DNA from: JACMLD01 sp040007355
GTDB taxonomy: Bacteria > Bacteroidota > Bacteroidia > Chitinophagales > Chitinophagaceae
Assembly (NCBI GenBank): GCA_040007355.1
Contig: JBDTVE010000180.1
Span: 1-32,814, forward strand
DNA length: 32,814 nucleotides
Reading direction: 5' to 3'
Of the stretch, positions 23,704 through 32,670 are shown in pieces. The notes under the pieces were generated by a model that did not search any database, had not been told where the DNA came from, and was given only the letters and a program-made list of their open reading frames with translations. A program made the position numbers and the translations under genes. Numbering within the stretch: position 1 is the first letter of the stretch; each line of letters begins with the position of its first letter.

Positions 23704-24113
23704 GGCTTTTCTTTTACAGAAAGGTAAGATTATTTAAAACGTGGTAGCGGTGCAGTATTTTCACGCGTGGAAATCCATTAGAACGGGAGCTGAATAAAAT
23801 GATGCAGGATCGAATAATGGATGGTAGGTGAAACACCAACCAAGGGGGGCTGCATACTTTACTAATCAGGGGAGGCCCTATTTGACCAGTATAGATTGCT
23901 TCGCTTCGAAATGATGATCGCTTCGTGGTTGCGAATGAAGATCCTCATTACAGGAATGGTTTGTTCCGGAGTCGGGAGTCAATAAAGTGATTCCGGCAAC
24001 GCATAGACGGCATAATTGGGAACTGATCCCGATGGGTGTTCCAGCGGAACATTTCGTGGATAGCAACTTCGAATGGCTCACCCTTAGCGAGGTATTAGCG
24101 GCTACTGCCTGCC
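23704..24113. repeat. Gene-free region with palindromic repeat-like words
   Basis: No credible gene fills this 410-base gap. The right half (about 23895-24110) is dense in palindromic words: GGAAC (24019-24023), GTTCC (24038-24042) and GGAAC (24046-24050) form alternating arms, and GCTTCG/CGAAGC-type words occur around 23897-23925. The pattern resembles the dispersed intergenic palindromic repeats common in Chitinophagaceae. A 67-codon minus-strand frame (24081-23878) crosses it, but its residue content looks like translated repeat rather than a protein. The left half (23704-23890) shows nothing. Confidence 0.45.
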
Positions 24114-24803
24114 TTATCGGATCGCTTCAAGAATTGTTTCGTCGGTAGGTTCTATTGCCGGTCCAAAATAATGGGTAAGCATACCGGTTTCATTGACCAG
24201 GTACTTGGAAAAATTCCAGGTGGGCGCCTGTTTGTTCCAGCCGTTTTGCGCAGGCTCGGTGAGCCATTTAAAAACACTGTTTTGCCCGGTTCTTTTTAAT
24301 ACGATGCTTTTTTGTAACAAGGGAAAGTCAACCCCGTAATTCTTTTTGCAGAAAAGGGCGATTGCTTCATCTGTTCCTTTTTCCTGTTCTTTAAAGTCGT
24401 TGGCGGGAAAACCAAGTACCACCAGCCTGGTGCCAAACCGGCTATACAATTGCTGTAACTGGTCGTACTGCCCCGTATAACCGCAGTCGGATGCGGTATT
24501 CACCAGCAATACTTTTTTCCCTTTCAGGCTGGCCATATCCAACACGGCGCCATTGTTTAAAACGGCTTTCAGCGAATAAAAGGAGACCGGCGGAATGATT
24601 TTATTGTTGGCAAGTATCTCTGTATTCTTATGCACCATTTTGTTTACCAAAACAAACAATGGATACACCACCTTAAGTAGTTTCTGCCTGCCAGTCATAT
24701 TTTCTGCATTTCTGTTTACAATCAATACATAGCCCCCAAAAGCAAGCGTGAACATCACTATTACAACAAAAACTTTTTTTAGTTTGGTAAATACCGGTGT
24801 CAT
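24114..24803 (-). CDS. Membrane-anchored glutathione-peroxidase-family protein
   Basis: A 229-residue thioredoxin-fold peroxidase with an N-terminal transmembrane anchor (about residues 10-29) and a 45-residue linker; the usual enzyme is about 160 residues. The peroxidatic Cys107 lies in VNTASDCGYTGQY. The Gln and Trp of the catalytic tetrad fit QE in DFKEQEKG and WNFSKYLV. In most relatives GFPCNQF follows; here it is GFPANDF, so that Cys is missing. A third Cys in ALFCKKNYG matches the resolving Cys of thioredoxin-dependent members. It probably reduces peroxides in the periplasm or at the membrane using thioredoxin-like donors, but the donor is inferred. Confidence 0.87.
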   Translation of the reverse strand: MTPVFTKLKKVFVVIVMFTLAFGGYVLIVNRNAENMTGRQKLLKVVYPLFVLVNKMVHKNTEILANNKIIPPVSFYSLKAVLNNGAVLDMASLKGKKVLLVNTASDCGYTGQYDQLQQLYSRFGTRLVVLGFPANDFKEQEKGTDEAIALFCKKNYGVDFPLLQKSIVLKRTGQNSVFKWLTEPAQNGWNKQAPTWNFSKYLVNETGMLTHYFGPAIEPTDETILEAIR

Positions 24804-24903
24804 AGCTATTTTTTTTTCCTGCCCGCCCTGGGTTTGCCGTCTTCCCTGCTTTTATAACAGGCAGGATTGCCGGGCCTGGGTTCATGCTGTTCCGCCAAAA
24901 TTA

Positions 24904-25125
24904 ATGAACCCGATGGTATTGACATACAATTTCGGATTCAGGGTAACTGGATGCGCGAGAATGATTGTGACTGAATGCGATGTTTTCCAAAATGCGACGC
25001 TCATGAGCGCCGGCGGCAACAAAATTTATATTCATGCAAAAATGAGTTTTACCTTTAAACCGGGTTCCTCTAATACAGCCAAAGAGACCGGCGAATCCAT
25101 AACCTTATCCAACAAATCTGCATGA
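24904..25125 (+). CDS. Possible small protein or 3'-end remnant before xseA
   Basis: From ATG at 24904 a 73-codon frame runs to a TGA that overlaps the xseA ATG (ATGA, 25122-25125). The product contains VTECDVFQNATLMSAGG, IYIHAKMSFTFKPGSSNT and ITLSNKSA, with alternating strands that recall the repeating C-terminal beta-stack (three-coathanger type) domains of secreted Bacteroidota proteins. It lacks a signal peptide, so it may be the remnant of a longer gene. The overlap could equally be accidental. The rest of the gap from 24804 shows nothing. Confidence 0.35.
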   Translation: MNPMVLTYNFGFRVTGCARMIVTECDVFQNATLMSAGGNKIYIHAKMSFTFKPGSSNTAKETGESITLSNKSA

Positions 25126-26279
25126 CTGAACAGTTAAAACTTTCCGCCCTGCTGGAGCAAATCCAGGACACCATTCAGAATCGTTTTGAAGGCGAAACAT
25201 TTTGGGTGCATGCGCAAATTGTAAATGTTAAAAAACAGGAATCGTCGAGGCGCTGTTACCTCACTTTGGTGGATTATGAGAACGGCAACAAAACAGCAGA
25301 AGCAAGGGCCGTGTTTTGGGCCAACGGTTACGGCCAGATAGAAATTTTTGAAAAAGCAACAGCACAAACGTTCCGGGATGGCATAAAAATTATCTGCCGG
25401 GTAAGGGTGCGGTACCACACCGTATATGGGCTGAATCTGGATATTACGGAGATCGACCTGGCGCATACGCTTGGGAACCTGGCCCTGGAAAGACAGCAAA
25501 CGCTTGAACGGTTGGTAACAGAAAACCCGGCAACCATCCGCTTGCTCGACGGTGTTTACAGAACCCATAATAATCTTTTACCACTTCCTTCTGTAATTAC
25601 CCGCATTGCCCTGGTTACAGCACCCAATTCCGACGGGCAGCGGGATTTCCGGCAGGAAATCAAACAGAACAGGCACCAATATGGTTTTTTTGTGAAAGAA
25701 TTCCTTACTACCATACAGGGTGATAATGCTCACCAGTTAATCCTGGAACAATTGGTCTTGATTGAAAAAAACAAGGCGGGTTTTGATGTGGTGGCAATTG
25801 TGCGCGGAGGAGGTTCAGAAACAGATTTCAGGCCATTCAACGACTATGAGCTTTCAAAATACGTGGCCGGTTTTCCAGTACCCATCTTTACGGGTATCGG
25901 ACATGACCGAAACCAAAGCATCGTGGACCTGATGGCAAGAGAACAAAAAACACCGACCAAAGTGGCCTCGCTTTTTGTAGAACACAATTTTGAATTTGAG
26001 AACGTACTGATGGATATTAAAGCAAGATTGTTTGAGGCCGTTGGCCGGCAACTCAAAAACGCCAAAGATGAAATAAAACAGGCAAAACGCCTCGTGCGAC
26101 TCTCCAGCCCGCAGGCCATACTGGATCGGGGCTTTGCCATCATTACCTGCAATAACGAAATTGTGACCGATCCTGCTGCCATTAAAAAAAATGCGCAACT
26201 CCAGACGCTCCTAAGAAACGAAACCATCCATAGCATCGTAACCAAAAAAACAAAAAGTGAAAAACGAGCCTACTTATAG
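25122..26279 (+). CDS. xseA: Exodeoxyribonuclease VII large subunit
   Basis: Catalytic subunit of exonuclease VII, which degrades single-stranded DNA from both ends into oligonucleotides. The 385 residues include an N-terminal OB fold (about 1-105), a catalytic domain with VAIVRGGGSETDFRPFND, VPIFTGIGHDRNQSIVDLMA and KTPTKVASLF, then a helical region with a C-terminal segment SPQAILDRGFAIIT. It is shorter than the 430-460 residues of the E. coli type because the coiled-coil part is reduced, a trait common in this phylum. It overlaps xseB by 23 bases. Confidence 0.95.
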   Translation: MTEQLKLSALLEQIQDTIQNRFEGETFWVHAQIVNVKKQESSRRCYLTLVDYENGNKTAEARAVFWANGYGQIEIFEKATAQTFRDGIKIICRVRVRYHTVYGLNLDITEIDLAHTLGNLALERQQTLERLVTENPATIRLLDGVYRTHNNLLPLPSVITRIALVTAPNSDGQRDFRQEIKQNRHQYGFFVKEFLTTIQGDNAHQLILEQLVLIEKNKAGFDVVAIVRGGGSETDFRPFNDYELSKYVAGFPVPIFTGIGHDRNQSIVDLMAREQKTPTKVASLFVEHNFEFENVLMDIKARLFEAVGRQLKNAKDEIKQAKRLVRLSSPQAILDRGFAIITCNNEIVTDPAAIKKNAQLQTLLRNETIHSIVTKKTKSEKRAYL

Positions 26280-26445
26280 CGAAGCATTTTCAAAATTGAA
26301 ACTGCTCCTGGAAGAACTGGAAAATGGCGGTATTCAACTTGATAAACTTGCGTCAACAGTGGAACAGGCAAATGAACTGATTGCCATTTGCGAGGAGCGC
26401 TTACGTTCCATTGAAACGGACCTGCATGTGTTGCCACGACCGTAG
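26257..26445 (+). CDS. xseB: Exodeoxyribonuclease VII small subunit
   Basis: A 62-residue helical protein that packs around the exonuclease VII large subunit. The family pattern is visible: YSEAFSKLKLLLEELENG, then LDKLASTVEQANELIAICEERL. The frame starts with GTG at 26257, which overlaps the end of xseA by 23 bases, so the two are translated in coupled fashion. No ATG is available nearby. Length and position both fit the family. Confidence 0.93.
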   Translation: MKNEPTYSEAFSKLKLLLEELENGGIQLDKLASTVEQANELIAICEERLRSIETDLHVLPRP

Positions 26446-26537
26446 TATTTGCGTGTTAAAAAAATACAATTGATTTTTGATGCCTGGTTGACAAACAGCG
26501 CGCGCAGGTCTTGCTTCATTATTGTCTCAAAAGCGGT

Positions 26538-27920
26538 CTACCGAAAAAGCCATTTAAGCAATTTCAGTTTCCCCTTAAACGATGGGTATTTGATTGCAGG
26601 GTCAAACCAGGTCGGCGTTTTTAAGACTGGTTTTTGTCGCGTAAATGTATCAAACGTAAATTTGCCATGATAAGCGCCCATACCGCTTTTGCCCACGCCA
26701 CCAAAGGGCAGGTGGTGATTGGTAAAATGCCAGTCGGTATTGTTGATGCATCCTCCGCCAAAAGGAATGGCGTCGATCCATTCTTTTTCTTTCTTTTTAG
26801 AGGAGGTGAACAGGTAAAACGCCAGCGGATGCGCGTTTCGCCGAACAACCTCCATGGCTTCCCGGGTATCATTAAATACGAGAATCGGAAGCAGGGGTCC
26901 GAAAATTTCATCCGTCATCAGCGTTGAACGGGGTGCAATATCTTCCAGTAAAGTGGGGGCAATAAATAATTTATTTTTATCGTGCTGGCCGCCGTAAACT
27001 ATGGTTCCTTGCTTTAGATAGCTTACCAGTTTATCAAATCGTTTTTCATTAATGATCCTGCCGTAATCATAGCTGTCAGCGGCATCGGCTCCATAAAATT
27101 GCCCGATACAGGATTTTATTTGTTCCAGCAGCTCATTCTTAACTGATATATGCACCAAGAGATAATCCGGCGCAATACAGGTTTGCCCAACGTTCAAAAA
27201 TTTTCCCAGAACAATTCTCCGGGCAGCGATGCGAAGATTGGCATCGGCTTCCACAATGGCGGGGCTTTTGCCTCCCAGCTCTAGGGTAACCGGCACCAGA
27301 TCTTTTGCCGCAAGCTGGTATATGCTTTTGCCTACCGCGATGCTGCCGGTATAAAAAACATGGTCGAACCGAATGGCATTCATCAGTTGCGGAACAACTG
27401 TCGCACCATCGCCCTGTACTACTTTTATATAATTGGATGGAAAGGCCTCGCTGCATATTTTTTCAATTACCGCAGCAGTGGCTGGCGCCAACTCGGACGG
27501 TTTAAGAATGGCGCAGTTGCCGCCGGCTATTGCACCTGCCAGTGGAATCAGGAGCAATTGCAGCGGGTAATTCCAGGGGGCAATGATCAGCGCCACGCCC
27601 AGCGGGTCGCGATAAATTTTACTGGAAGAAGGCAGGTTTACAAGGTCGGTTCCTGCGCGCACAGGCTGCATCCATTTGTGCAGGTTTTTTATGCAAAGAT
27701 TTATTTCCGCCAGCAGCAGACCCATTTCACTGGCATAGACTTCTTCCGGACTTTTTTTCAGATCCTGGTACAAGGCCGTGTTGACGGCCACTTCGTTGGC
27801 AAGAATGGCCTGTTTTAATTTCTGCAACTGTGTTTTCCGGAAAGCATAACTGCGGGTGGCGCCGCTGTTAAAATACTGACGGACGGCAGACAGCACTGGC
27901 AAGAGCGAATCGTTATCCAT
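26538..27920 (-). CDS. Aldehyde dehydrogenase, class 3-like
   Basis: NAD(P)-dependent oxidation of aldehydes to acids, 460 residues, the short class 3 / fatty-aldehyde type. Landmarks are APWNYPLQLLLIPLAGA, VFYTGSIAVGKSI, the general base Glu214 in VTLELGGKSP, and the catalytic Cys248 in NVGQTCIAPDY. EIFGPLLPIL follows, with the C-terminal PFGGVGKSGMGAYHGKFTFDTF typical of class 3. The natural substrate is not deducible; long-chain aldehydes are common for relatives. It converges on xseB. Confidence 0.95.
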   Translation of the reverse strand: MDNDSLLPVLSAVRQYFNSGATRSYAFRKTQLQKLKQAILANEVAVNTALYQDLKKSPEEVYASEMGLLLAEINLCIKNLHKWMQPVRAGTDLVNLPSSSKIYRDPLGVALIIAPWNYPLQLLLIPLAGAIAGGNCAILKPSELAPATAAVIEKICSEAFPSNYIKVVQGDGATVVPQLMNAIRFDHVFYTGSIAVGKSIYQLAAKDLVPVTLELGGKSPAIVEADANLRIAARRIVLGKFLNVGQTCIAPDYLLVHISVKNELLEQIKSCIGQFYGADAADSYDYGRIINEKRFDKLVSYLKQGTIVYGGQHDKNKLFIAPTLLEDIAPRSTLMTDEIFGPLLPILVFNDTREAMEVVRRNAHPLAFYLFTSSKKKEKEWIDAIPFGGGCINNTDWHFTNHHLPFGGVGKSGMGAYHGKFTFDTFTRQKPVLKTPTWFDPAIKYPSFKGKLKLLKWLFR

Positions 27921-28060
27921 AAAAAAAGTTGAGACACTGGAATACCGGCAGGGATTGCTTAACTGCCGGTTTTATTGCCATCCGTTTATTGTTATCATAA
28001 AAGTACGCAAAGCTTTAGATATTTTCAGGTAGTACAGGTGACTGGGGGACCAAATAAAGC

Positions 28061-28084
28061 GGGGCAGGAATTGGTTCCTGCCCC
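28061..28084 (-). terminator. Hairpin terminator after the GH3/serine-hydrolase gene
   Basis: GGGGCAGGAA (28061-28070) pairs perfectly with TTCCTGCCCC (28075-28084) over loop TTGG, 20 bases beyond the stop codon of the minus-strand gene. The downstream minus-strand sequence GCTTTATTTGG has only a modest T content, so it is a strong hairpin with a weak tail. Confidence 0.65.
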
Positions 28085-28103
28085 GTTATTCTACCGCGGT
28101 TAT

Positions 28104-31028
28104 TCAGTTCATGGCTTTATAAATGGCTTCCATGATTTTAGGGCGTATGTTCATGTTAGATAGGTTATTGTTTAAACCGCCATCGGGGTAAACACGGTTA
28201 GACAGGAAAACAAATACAAGTTTTGATACAGGGTCGATCCAGAAGCAAGTGCCCGTATAACCCGTATGCCCGATTGTTTTGGGTGAAGCCGATAATGCCG
28301 GATAGGGTTCATCCCTGCTGGCATTGTCTTTTTCAGGTTTGTCAAAACCCAATCCGCGCCGGCTGATATTGCTATGGTATTGGGAAAAATAATCGATAGT
28401 GGACTTTTTGATGAACCGTTGACCGTTAAAAATACCGCCGTTTAACAGCATCTGGCACAATACCGCCATATCATACGCATTGCTGAAAAGCCCGGCATGA
28501 CCGGCTACACCGCCAAACATGGCGGAACCGGGGTCATGCACATCGCCCCATAATTGCTGGTTTCGGAATCCCTTTTCTTTTTCGGTTGGGGCGATATAAT
28601 TGAGCGGGAAGCGTTCACGCGGTTTAAACCCGGTGACCTTGAGCCCCAACTTATCATAAAAATTTGTTTTAGTATACTGGTCAAGAGTTTGCCCGCTAAC
28701 GGCTTCTACAATTTTACCGAGAAAGATAAAATCATTGTCGCTGTATATATATTTTCCTTCGGGCCCCACGGCGCTGCTGAGGATACGACCGTAGATTGTA
28801 TCTATCCAGTCGCTTCTCACAAACATATGATCTGCCACCCTTACCGAATGAAGCGAGTCCGGTTTAAAAGAATAGAACTTTCCCGATATCAGGTCAGGTT
28901 TTTCGGGGTCAAACGTTTCGCGGTAAAACGGGATGAATGCTTTTAGGCCGGCCTGGTGCAGCAGTATATCCCATATTTTGAGTTTCTGTTTATTGGTGCC
29001 CCTGGTCCAGGGCAGGTAGTCGCCCAGGGTTTTTTGCAGGCCGATTTTGCCTTCATCATACAATTTCATTACAGACAAAAGCGTGGCCATTATTTTTGTA
29101 ACCGAAGCCATGTCGAAAATGGTTTCGTTGTACATGGGCTGTGTGCTGTCGTAAGTAAGATAACCATATGATTTGTCAAAGACAATTTTCCCGTCTTTTG
29201 CCACCAGTATCACGCAGCCGGGATACGCGTGTTTTTCAATGCCGTCGTTGGCAATAGAGTCGATCAGGTTCAGTCTGGCTGCATTGAGCCCCACGCTGGC
29301 CGGCGTTGCCTGCGGCATGGGAAGCACCGGTAAAATGCCCGATCCATATGGCAGTTCGGGGCAAACGGTAACGGGTAGGCGTCCTCTTGCTGCAAAACGG
29401 CCATTTACTAAATCGGCAGCGGTTTCCTGCACCGTGTCATCGTCCTCGTAACAGGCTATCAGTGTTTTGGCAGCACAGAAATTTTTGATGGCATAGGGAT
29501 TGCCAAAAGCCAGTGTAATGGTGCTGAACTGTTGCTGCAACTGTAGAATCAGGGATTGTGCGGCGGCGCTGATACCAAAATTATTGGCAGGGTACCGCGC
29601 ATAATTGTGCAGACCGATAACTACCACGTCGTACCTGTTTTTCAATAGCTGTAAAAGATCAGTGGCCTTGCTGCTGTCAAGTGTGTAATCAAAATAATAG
29701 GTATGCGCTTTATAATCTGCCCGCATGCGTTGGGCAAATACATTGTCCTGGGTAAGGCCAAACCCAACATAAGCCACTCTTTTTTTGGTGGTTACCTGTA
29801 AAGGAAAAAGAAGCGGTTCACTGTTACGGAGCAGGGTAAGCGCATTTTCCGCGATGGTCTTTTTTATTGCGGGTATTTTTTCGTTGAGGTCCTGGGTAAG
29901 ATGATATGTTTCTATGGGTGTATAGTTGGCCAGGCCATACTGGTATTTTGCCTCCAATACTTTTTTCACGTGCGTGTCAATATCCTCCCAGCTAAGCTTG
30001 TTGGCGGCAATGGCCTCTTTAATTTTTGCAATGGCGCCGGGTATATCACCTGGAAGGCAAAGCATATCGTTTCCTGCAATTAAGGATTGGGCAGAGGCTT
30101 CGCCATCAGGAAAAAATTTGGCAACGCCTTTCATTTCCAGCGCATCCGTGAACGTCAGTCCTTTGAAGCCCAGTTCGTTTCTTAACAATGTGGTTACATT
30201 GTTATAAGAAATGGAGGTGGGACGGTTGGGTGTATTATCAATCGCTGGTATGAAAAGATGGGCAACCATCATGCTGCCTACGCCTGCTTTTATCATTTCG
30301 CGGAAGGGATAAATCTCCAGCGTGTCCAGTTGTTCTTTTGTTTTGTTGATAACGGGCAGGTCCAGGTGAGAATCTACCGACACATCGCCATGACCGGGAA
30401 AATGTTTGGCACAGGCCATTACGCCTGCGTCCTGCAGACCACGCATATAATTTACTCCAAACGATGATACCTTGTATTTGTCTTCTCCAAAAGAACGGTC
30501 ATTGATTACCGGGTTATCGGGGTTGTTGTTGATGTCTACCACGGGGGCGTAGTTAACTTGTATACCTGCGCGTTTGCATTGTTCACCCACCAGTTTGCCA
30601 TATTGGTAAATCAGCGCCGGGTCCGACATGGCACCCAGCATCATTTGCCTGGGTAGGCCGTCTACGCTGTCCATGCGCATACCAACTCCGTTTTCTGCAT
30701 CAATACAAATCAGGATGGGGGTCTGGGCTATGGACTGAAAATAATTGAGAAAATCAGCCTGTGTTACAGGTCCGCCCTGGAACAGGCAGATGCCACCGAT
30801 ATTGTATTGCCGGATGGCTTCCTCTACTTCTTTATTATGAAAAACCACTTCTGTTTTTGCGACATTGCCCGAGGAAAGTCGTACCACCATTAACTGGCCT
30901 ATTTTCTGGTCGGGGCTTAATGTTTTAAAAACACTGTCGACCCACTGGCTGGCAGGGAGGGTAGAAGCATGCTGGGCGATGGTGGGTAAATAAAAAAGCA
31001 CGGCAATCAGGACCAAAACTTTTTTCAT
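28104..31028 (-). CDS. Glycoside hydrolase family 3 / serine hydrolase (beta-lactamase-like) fusion
   Basis: A 974-residue exported enzyme with a signal peptide ending IAQ at about residue 19. Residues 35-400 form a GH3 N-terminal TIM barrel of the NagZ type: KHFPGHGD (His213 and Asp215, the NagZ acid/base dyad) and nucleophile Asp295 in FTDALEMKG. Residues 400-560 are a GH3 C-terminal-like domain. Residues 575-974 are a class C beta-lactamase-fold hydrolase with Ser642 and Lys645 in ASVTK, Tyr762 in YSDND, and HTGYTG near residue 930. NagZ-type domains cleave N-acetylglucosamine from muropeptides, and the second domain could act on D-amino acid or ester bonds, so a role in peptidoglycan recycling is plausible. 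The fusion is recurrent in Bacteroidota. Confidence 0.93.
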   Translation of the reverse strand: MKKVLVLIAVLFYLPTIAQHASTLPASQWVDSVFKTLSPDQKIGQLMVVRLSSGNVAKTEVVFHNKEVEEAIRQYNIGGICLFQGGPVTQADFLNYFQSIAQTPILICIDAENGVGMRMDSVDGLPRQMMLGAMSDPALIYQYGKLVGEQCKRAGIQVNYAPVVDINNNPDNPVINDRSFGEDKYKVSSFGVNYMRGLQDAGVMACAKHFPGHGDVSVDSHLDLPVINKTKEQLDTLEIYPFREMIKAGVGSMMVAHLFIPAIDNTPNRPTSISYNNVTTLLRNELGFKGLTFTDALEMKGVAKFFPDGEASAQSLIAGNDMLCLPGDIPGAIAKIKEAIAANKLSWEDIDTHVKKVLEAKYQYGLANYTPIETYHLTQDLNEKIPAIKKTIAENALTLLRNSEPLLFPLQVTTKKRVAYVGFGLTQDNVFAQRMRADYKAHTYYFDYTLDSSKATDLLQLLKNRYDVVVIGLHNYARYPANNFGISAAAQSLILQLQQQFSTITLAFGNPYAIKNFCAAKTLIACYEDDDTVQETAADLVNGRFAARGRLPVTVCPELPYGSGILPVLPMPQATPASVGLNAARLNLIDSIANDGIEKHAYPGCVILVAKDGKIVFDKSYGYLTYDSTQPMYNETIFDMASVTKIMATLLSVMKLYDEGKIGLQKTLGDYLPWTRGTNKQKLKIWDILLHQAGLKAFIPFYRETFDPEKPDLISGKFYSFKPDSLHSVRVADHMFVRSDWIDTIYGRILSSAVGPEGKYIYSDNDFIFLGKIVEAVSGQTLDQYTKTNFYDKLGLKVTGFKPRERFPLNYIAPTEKEKGFRNQQLWGDVHDPGSAMFGGVAGHAGLFSNAYDMAVLCQMLLNGGIFNGQRFIKKSTIDYFSQYHSNISRRGLGFDKPEKDNASRDEPYPALSASPKTIGHTGYTGTCFWIDPVSKLVFVFLSNRVYPDGGLNNNLSNMNIRPKIMEAIYKAMN

Positions 31029-31242
31029 AACAAAAGCTTAAATGAGATTGGAGTACAAATTAAGAAGAAATGAACAGATGGGGCAGTTTGAAAATTGTTT
31101 GTTAATTGAAAACATGCCGGTAGCCGGCCAATACCGCTGATTTAGATTGTTAGGTGTATGTCGGCATTGTTTACCTTTAATGCTGCCAACGGATGTTTTT
31201 TGCTGTAGGGCAATTATTGGTGCAACAAGTTAATTTTTTTTT

Positions 31243-31908
31243 ATGGAACATATTGTTAAGATACTCGATATAAAGGAAGCCGCTAACCAGGTCAAAAGCT
31301 TCCGCCTGGAAAAGCCGACCGGTTATACATTTAACCCCGGGCAGGCTACTGATGTTTCTGTTAATACGGAGGCGTTGAAAAGCGAGTTAAGACCATTTAC
31401 GTTTACCTGTTTAACCGGCGATCCATTTCTTGAATTTACCATAAAGCGTTACCCGGATCACCACGGCATTACTGATGCCATACACCGGCTTAAAATCGGC
31501 GATGAGCTCATCATCCGTGATGTATGGGGTGCCATTGAATACAAGGGACCCGGTTATTTTATTGCAGGCGGGGCCGGCATTACACCGTTTCTGGCCATCT
31601 TACGCTGGTTGCATAAAGAAAATAAACTGGTCGGCAATAAACTGCTTTTTTCCAATAAAACCGTCGCGGATATTATTTATGAAAAGGAATTGCAGGCCAT
31701 GCTGGGCAAGGAGGTGCTGTTTATACTTACCAGGGAAGAAAAACAAGGCTACCTGAAAGGTCCCATCAATAAAGCATTTTTGCAGGAATATGCAAATGAT
31801 AGCAGCAGGCATTATTATATCTGCGGGCCCGATGCCATGGTGGCGGACCTGAACGAAACGGTTACACAACTGGGGGCGGCGCCGGATGCGGTGGTGTTTG
31901 AAAAATAA
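31243..31908 (+). CDS. FAD/NAD(P)-binding oxidoreductase (flavodoxin reductase-like)
   Basis: A 221-residue ferredoxin-NADP reductase fold protein. The FAD domain (1-100) has RPFTFTCL, matching the RxYS/T flavin motif, and FTIKRYPDHHGITDAIHRL. The NAD domain has YFIAGGAGITPFLAIL, and ends with HYYICGPDAMVADLNETVTQLG. No iron-sulfur domain or membrane segment follows, so it is a stand-alone reductase that probably passes electrons between NAD(P)H and a small carrier or oxygenase not encoded nearby. It diverges from the GH3 fusion; the 215-base gap between them shows no full promoter. Confidence 0.88.
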   Translation: MEHIVKILDIKEAANQVKSFRLEKPTGYTFNPGQATDVSVNTEALKSELRPFTFTCLTGDPFLEFTIKRYPDHHGITDAIHRLKIGDELIIRDVWGAIEYKGPGYFIAGGAGITPFLAILRWLHKENKLVGNKLLFSNKTVADIIYEKELQAMLGKEVLFILTREEKQGYLKGPINKAFLQEYANDSSRHYYICGPDAMVADLNETVTQLGAAPDAVVFEK

Positions 31909-32225
31909 ATCAGCAGCCATAATAAATCAGCAGGAGCCAAGCTGTTCGAGGCCGGTTCTGTTCTCTGCCTTCCGGACCTTTATATTCATGGGTACTTCGG
32001 CTGCAATAAGGCCAGGTGAATACTTTTCCAAAGAATTTTATTTTAATGGGTGATCTGAATATCTGCGGTTAAACGGTCTAATAAATTTTTTTTTAAACCA
32101 ATCAAATTACTACCGGAACTGTAATTTCATTTATCAACGAAATGCCTGCTTGTATGAAAATATAACCAAAGGATTTTTTTATCTCCTGATATGCTAGCTG
32201 CAACTTGTGTCCATAACCTGTTACC
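31909..32225. other. Non-coding gap before the GH3 remnant
   Basis: No gene, promoter pair or hairpin stands out. It is A+T-rich towards the middle with a run of nine T residues near 32085. It may include more eroded GH3 sequence that can no longer be recognised. Confidence 0.4.
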
Positions 32226-32670
32226 ATGGGGGGGACCGGCAATCAAAAAAATGAAACAGCCGATGCTTGGATACCGCAGGGTGAAAATATTGAGCATGAC
32301 AACCCTGAAATAGCCGATGTGGTGCTGGTATGGATAACATCCGGTGCTAAATCATTGTTCGAGTCTGATGGTTCGCCTCTGTATCTTTCATTAGGCGTGG
32401 ACTATATCAATGATTTATCCGCAAAAAACCAGTCATCCTGGCGATAAATTATACCAATCCCTGGGTAATTGCAGAGCGGTTATTGCCAGGCTTAATACTC
32501 CACCGGATGTCCTGCTGGATATCGTTACCGAGAAATTTAATCCAATGGGTAAGATGCCGTTCACTACGCCGGTTTCTGAAGAAGCCGTTCAAAAGCAATA
32601 GTCCGATGTGCGGGGATATTTTAAAGAAGCCGACTATCCACTTTTTAAATACAATGAGGGGTTGAGTTAT
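32226..32670 (+). pseudogene. Decayed C-terminal part of a GH3 beta-glucosidase gene
   Basis: GH3 C-terminal sequence can be followed through all three forward frames. Frame one (32226-32425) reads IADVVLVWITSGAKSLFESDGSPLYLSLGVDYINDLSAK. After a run of six A residues (32423-32428) it continues one base earlier as PVILAINYTNPWVIAERLL (32429 onward). It then moves to a third frame with AVIARLNTPPDVLLDIVTEKFNPMGKMPFTTPVSEE (about 32480-32590), meets TAG at 32599-32601, and continues GYFKEADYPLFKYNEGLSY up to 32670. So there are at least two frameshifts, one small deletion and one in-frame stop. The N-terminal catalytic domain is absent. The frame stays open from 32671 to the window end but no longer resembles GH3. 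(Quoted runs are single reading segments given in parts.). Confidence 0.8.

Noticed and set aside
27360..27818. 152-codon plus-strand frame opposite the aldehyde dehydrogenase
   Set aside because: Antisense shadow; the dehydrogenase has complete catalytic motifs.
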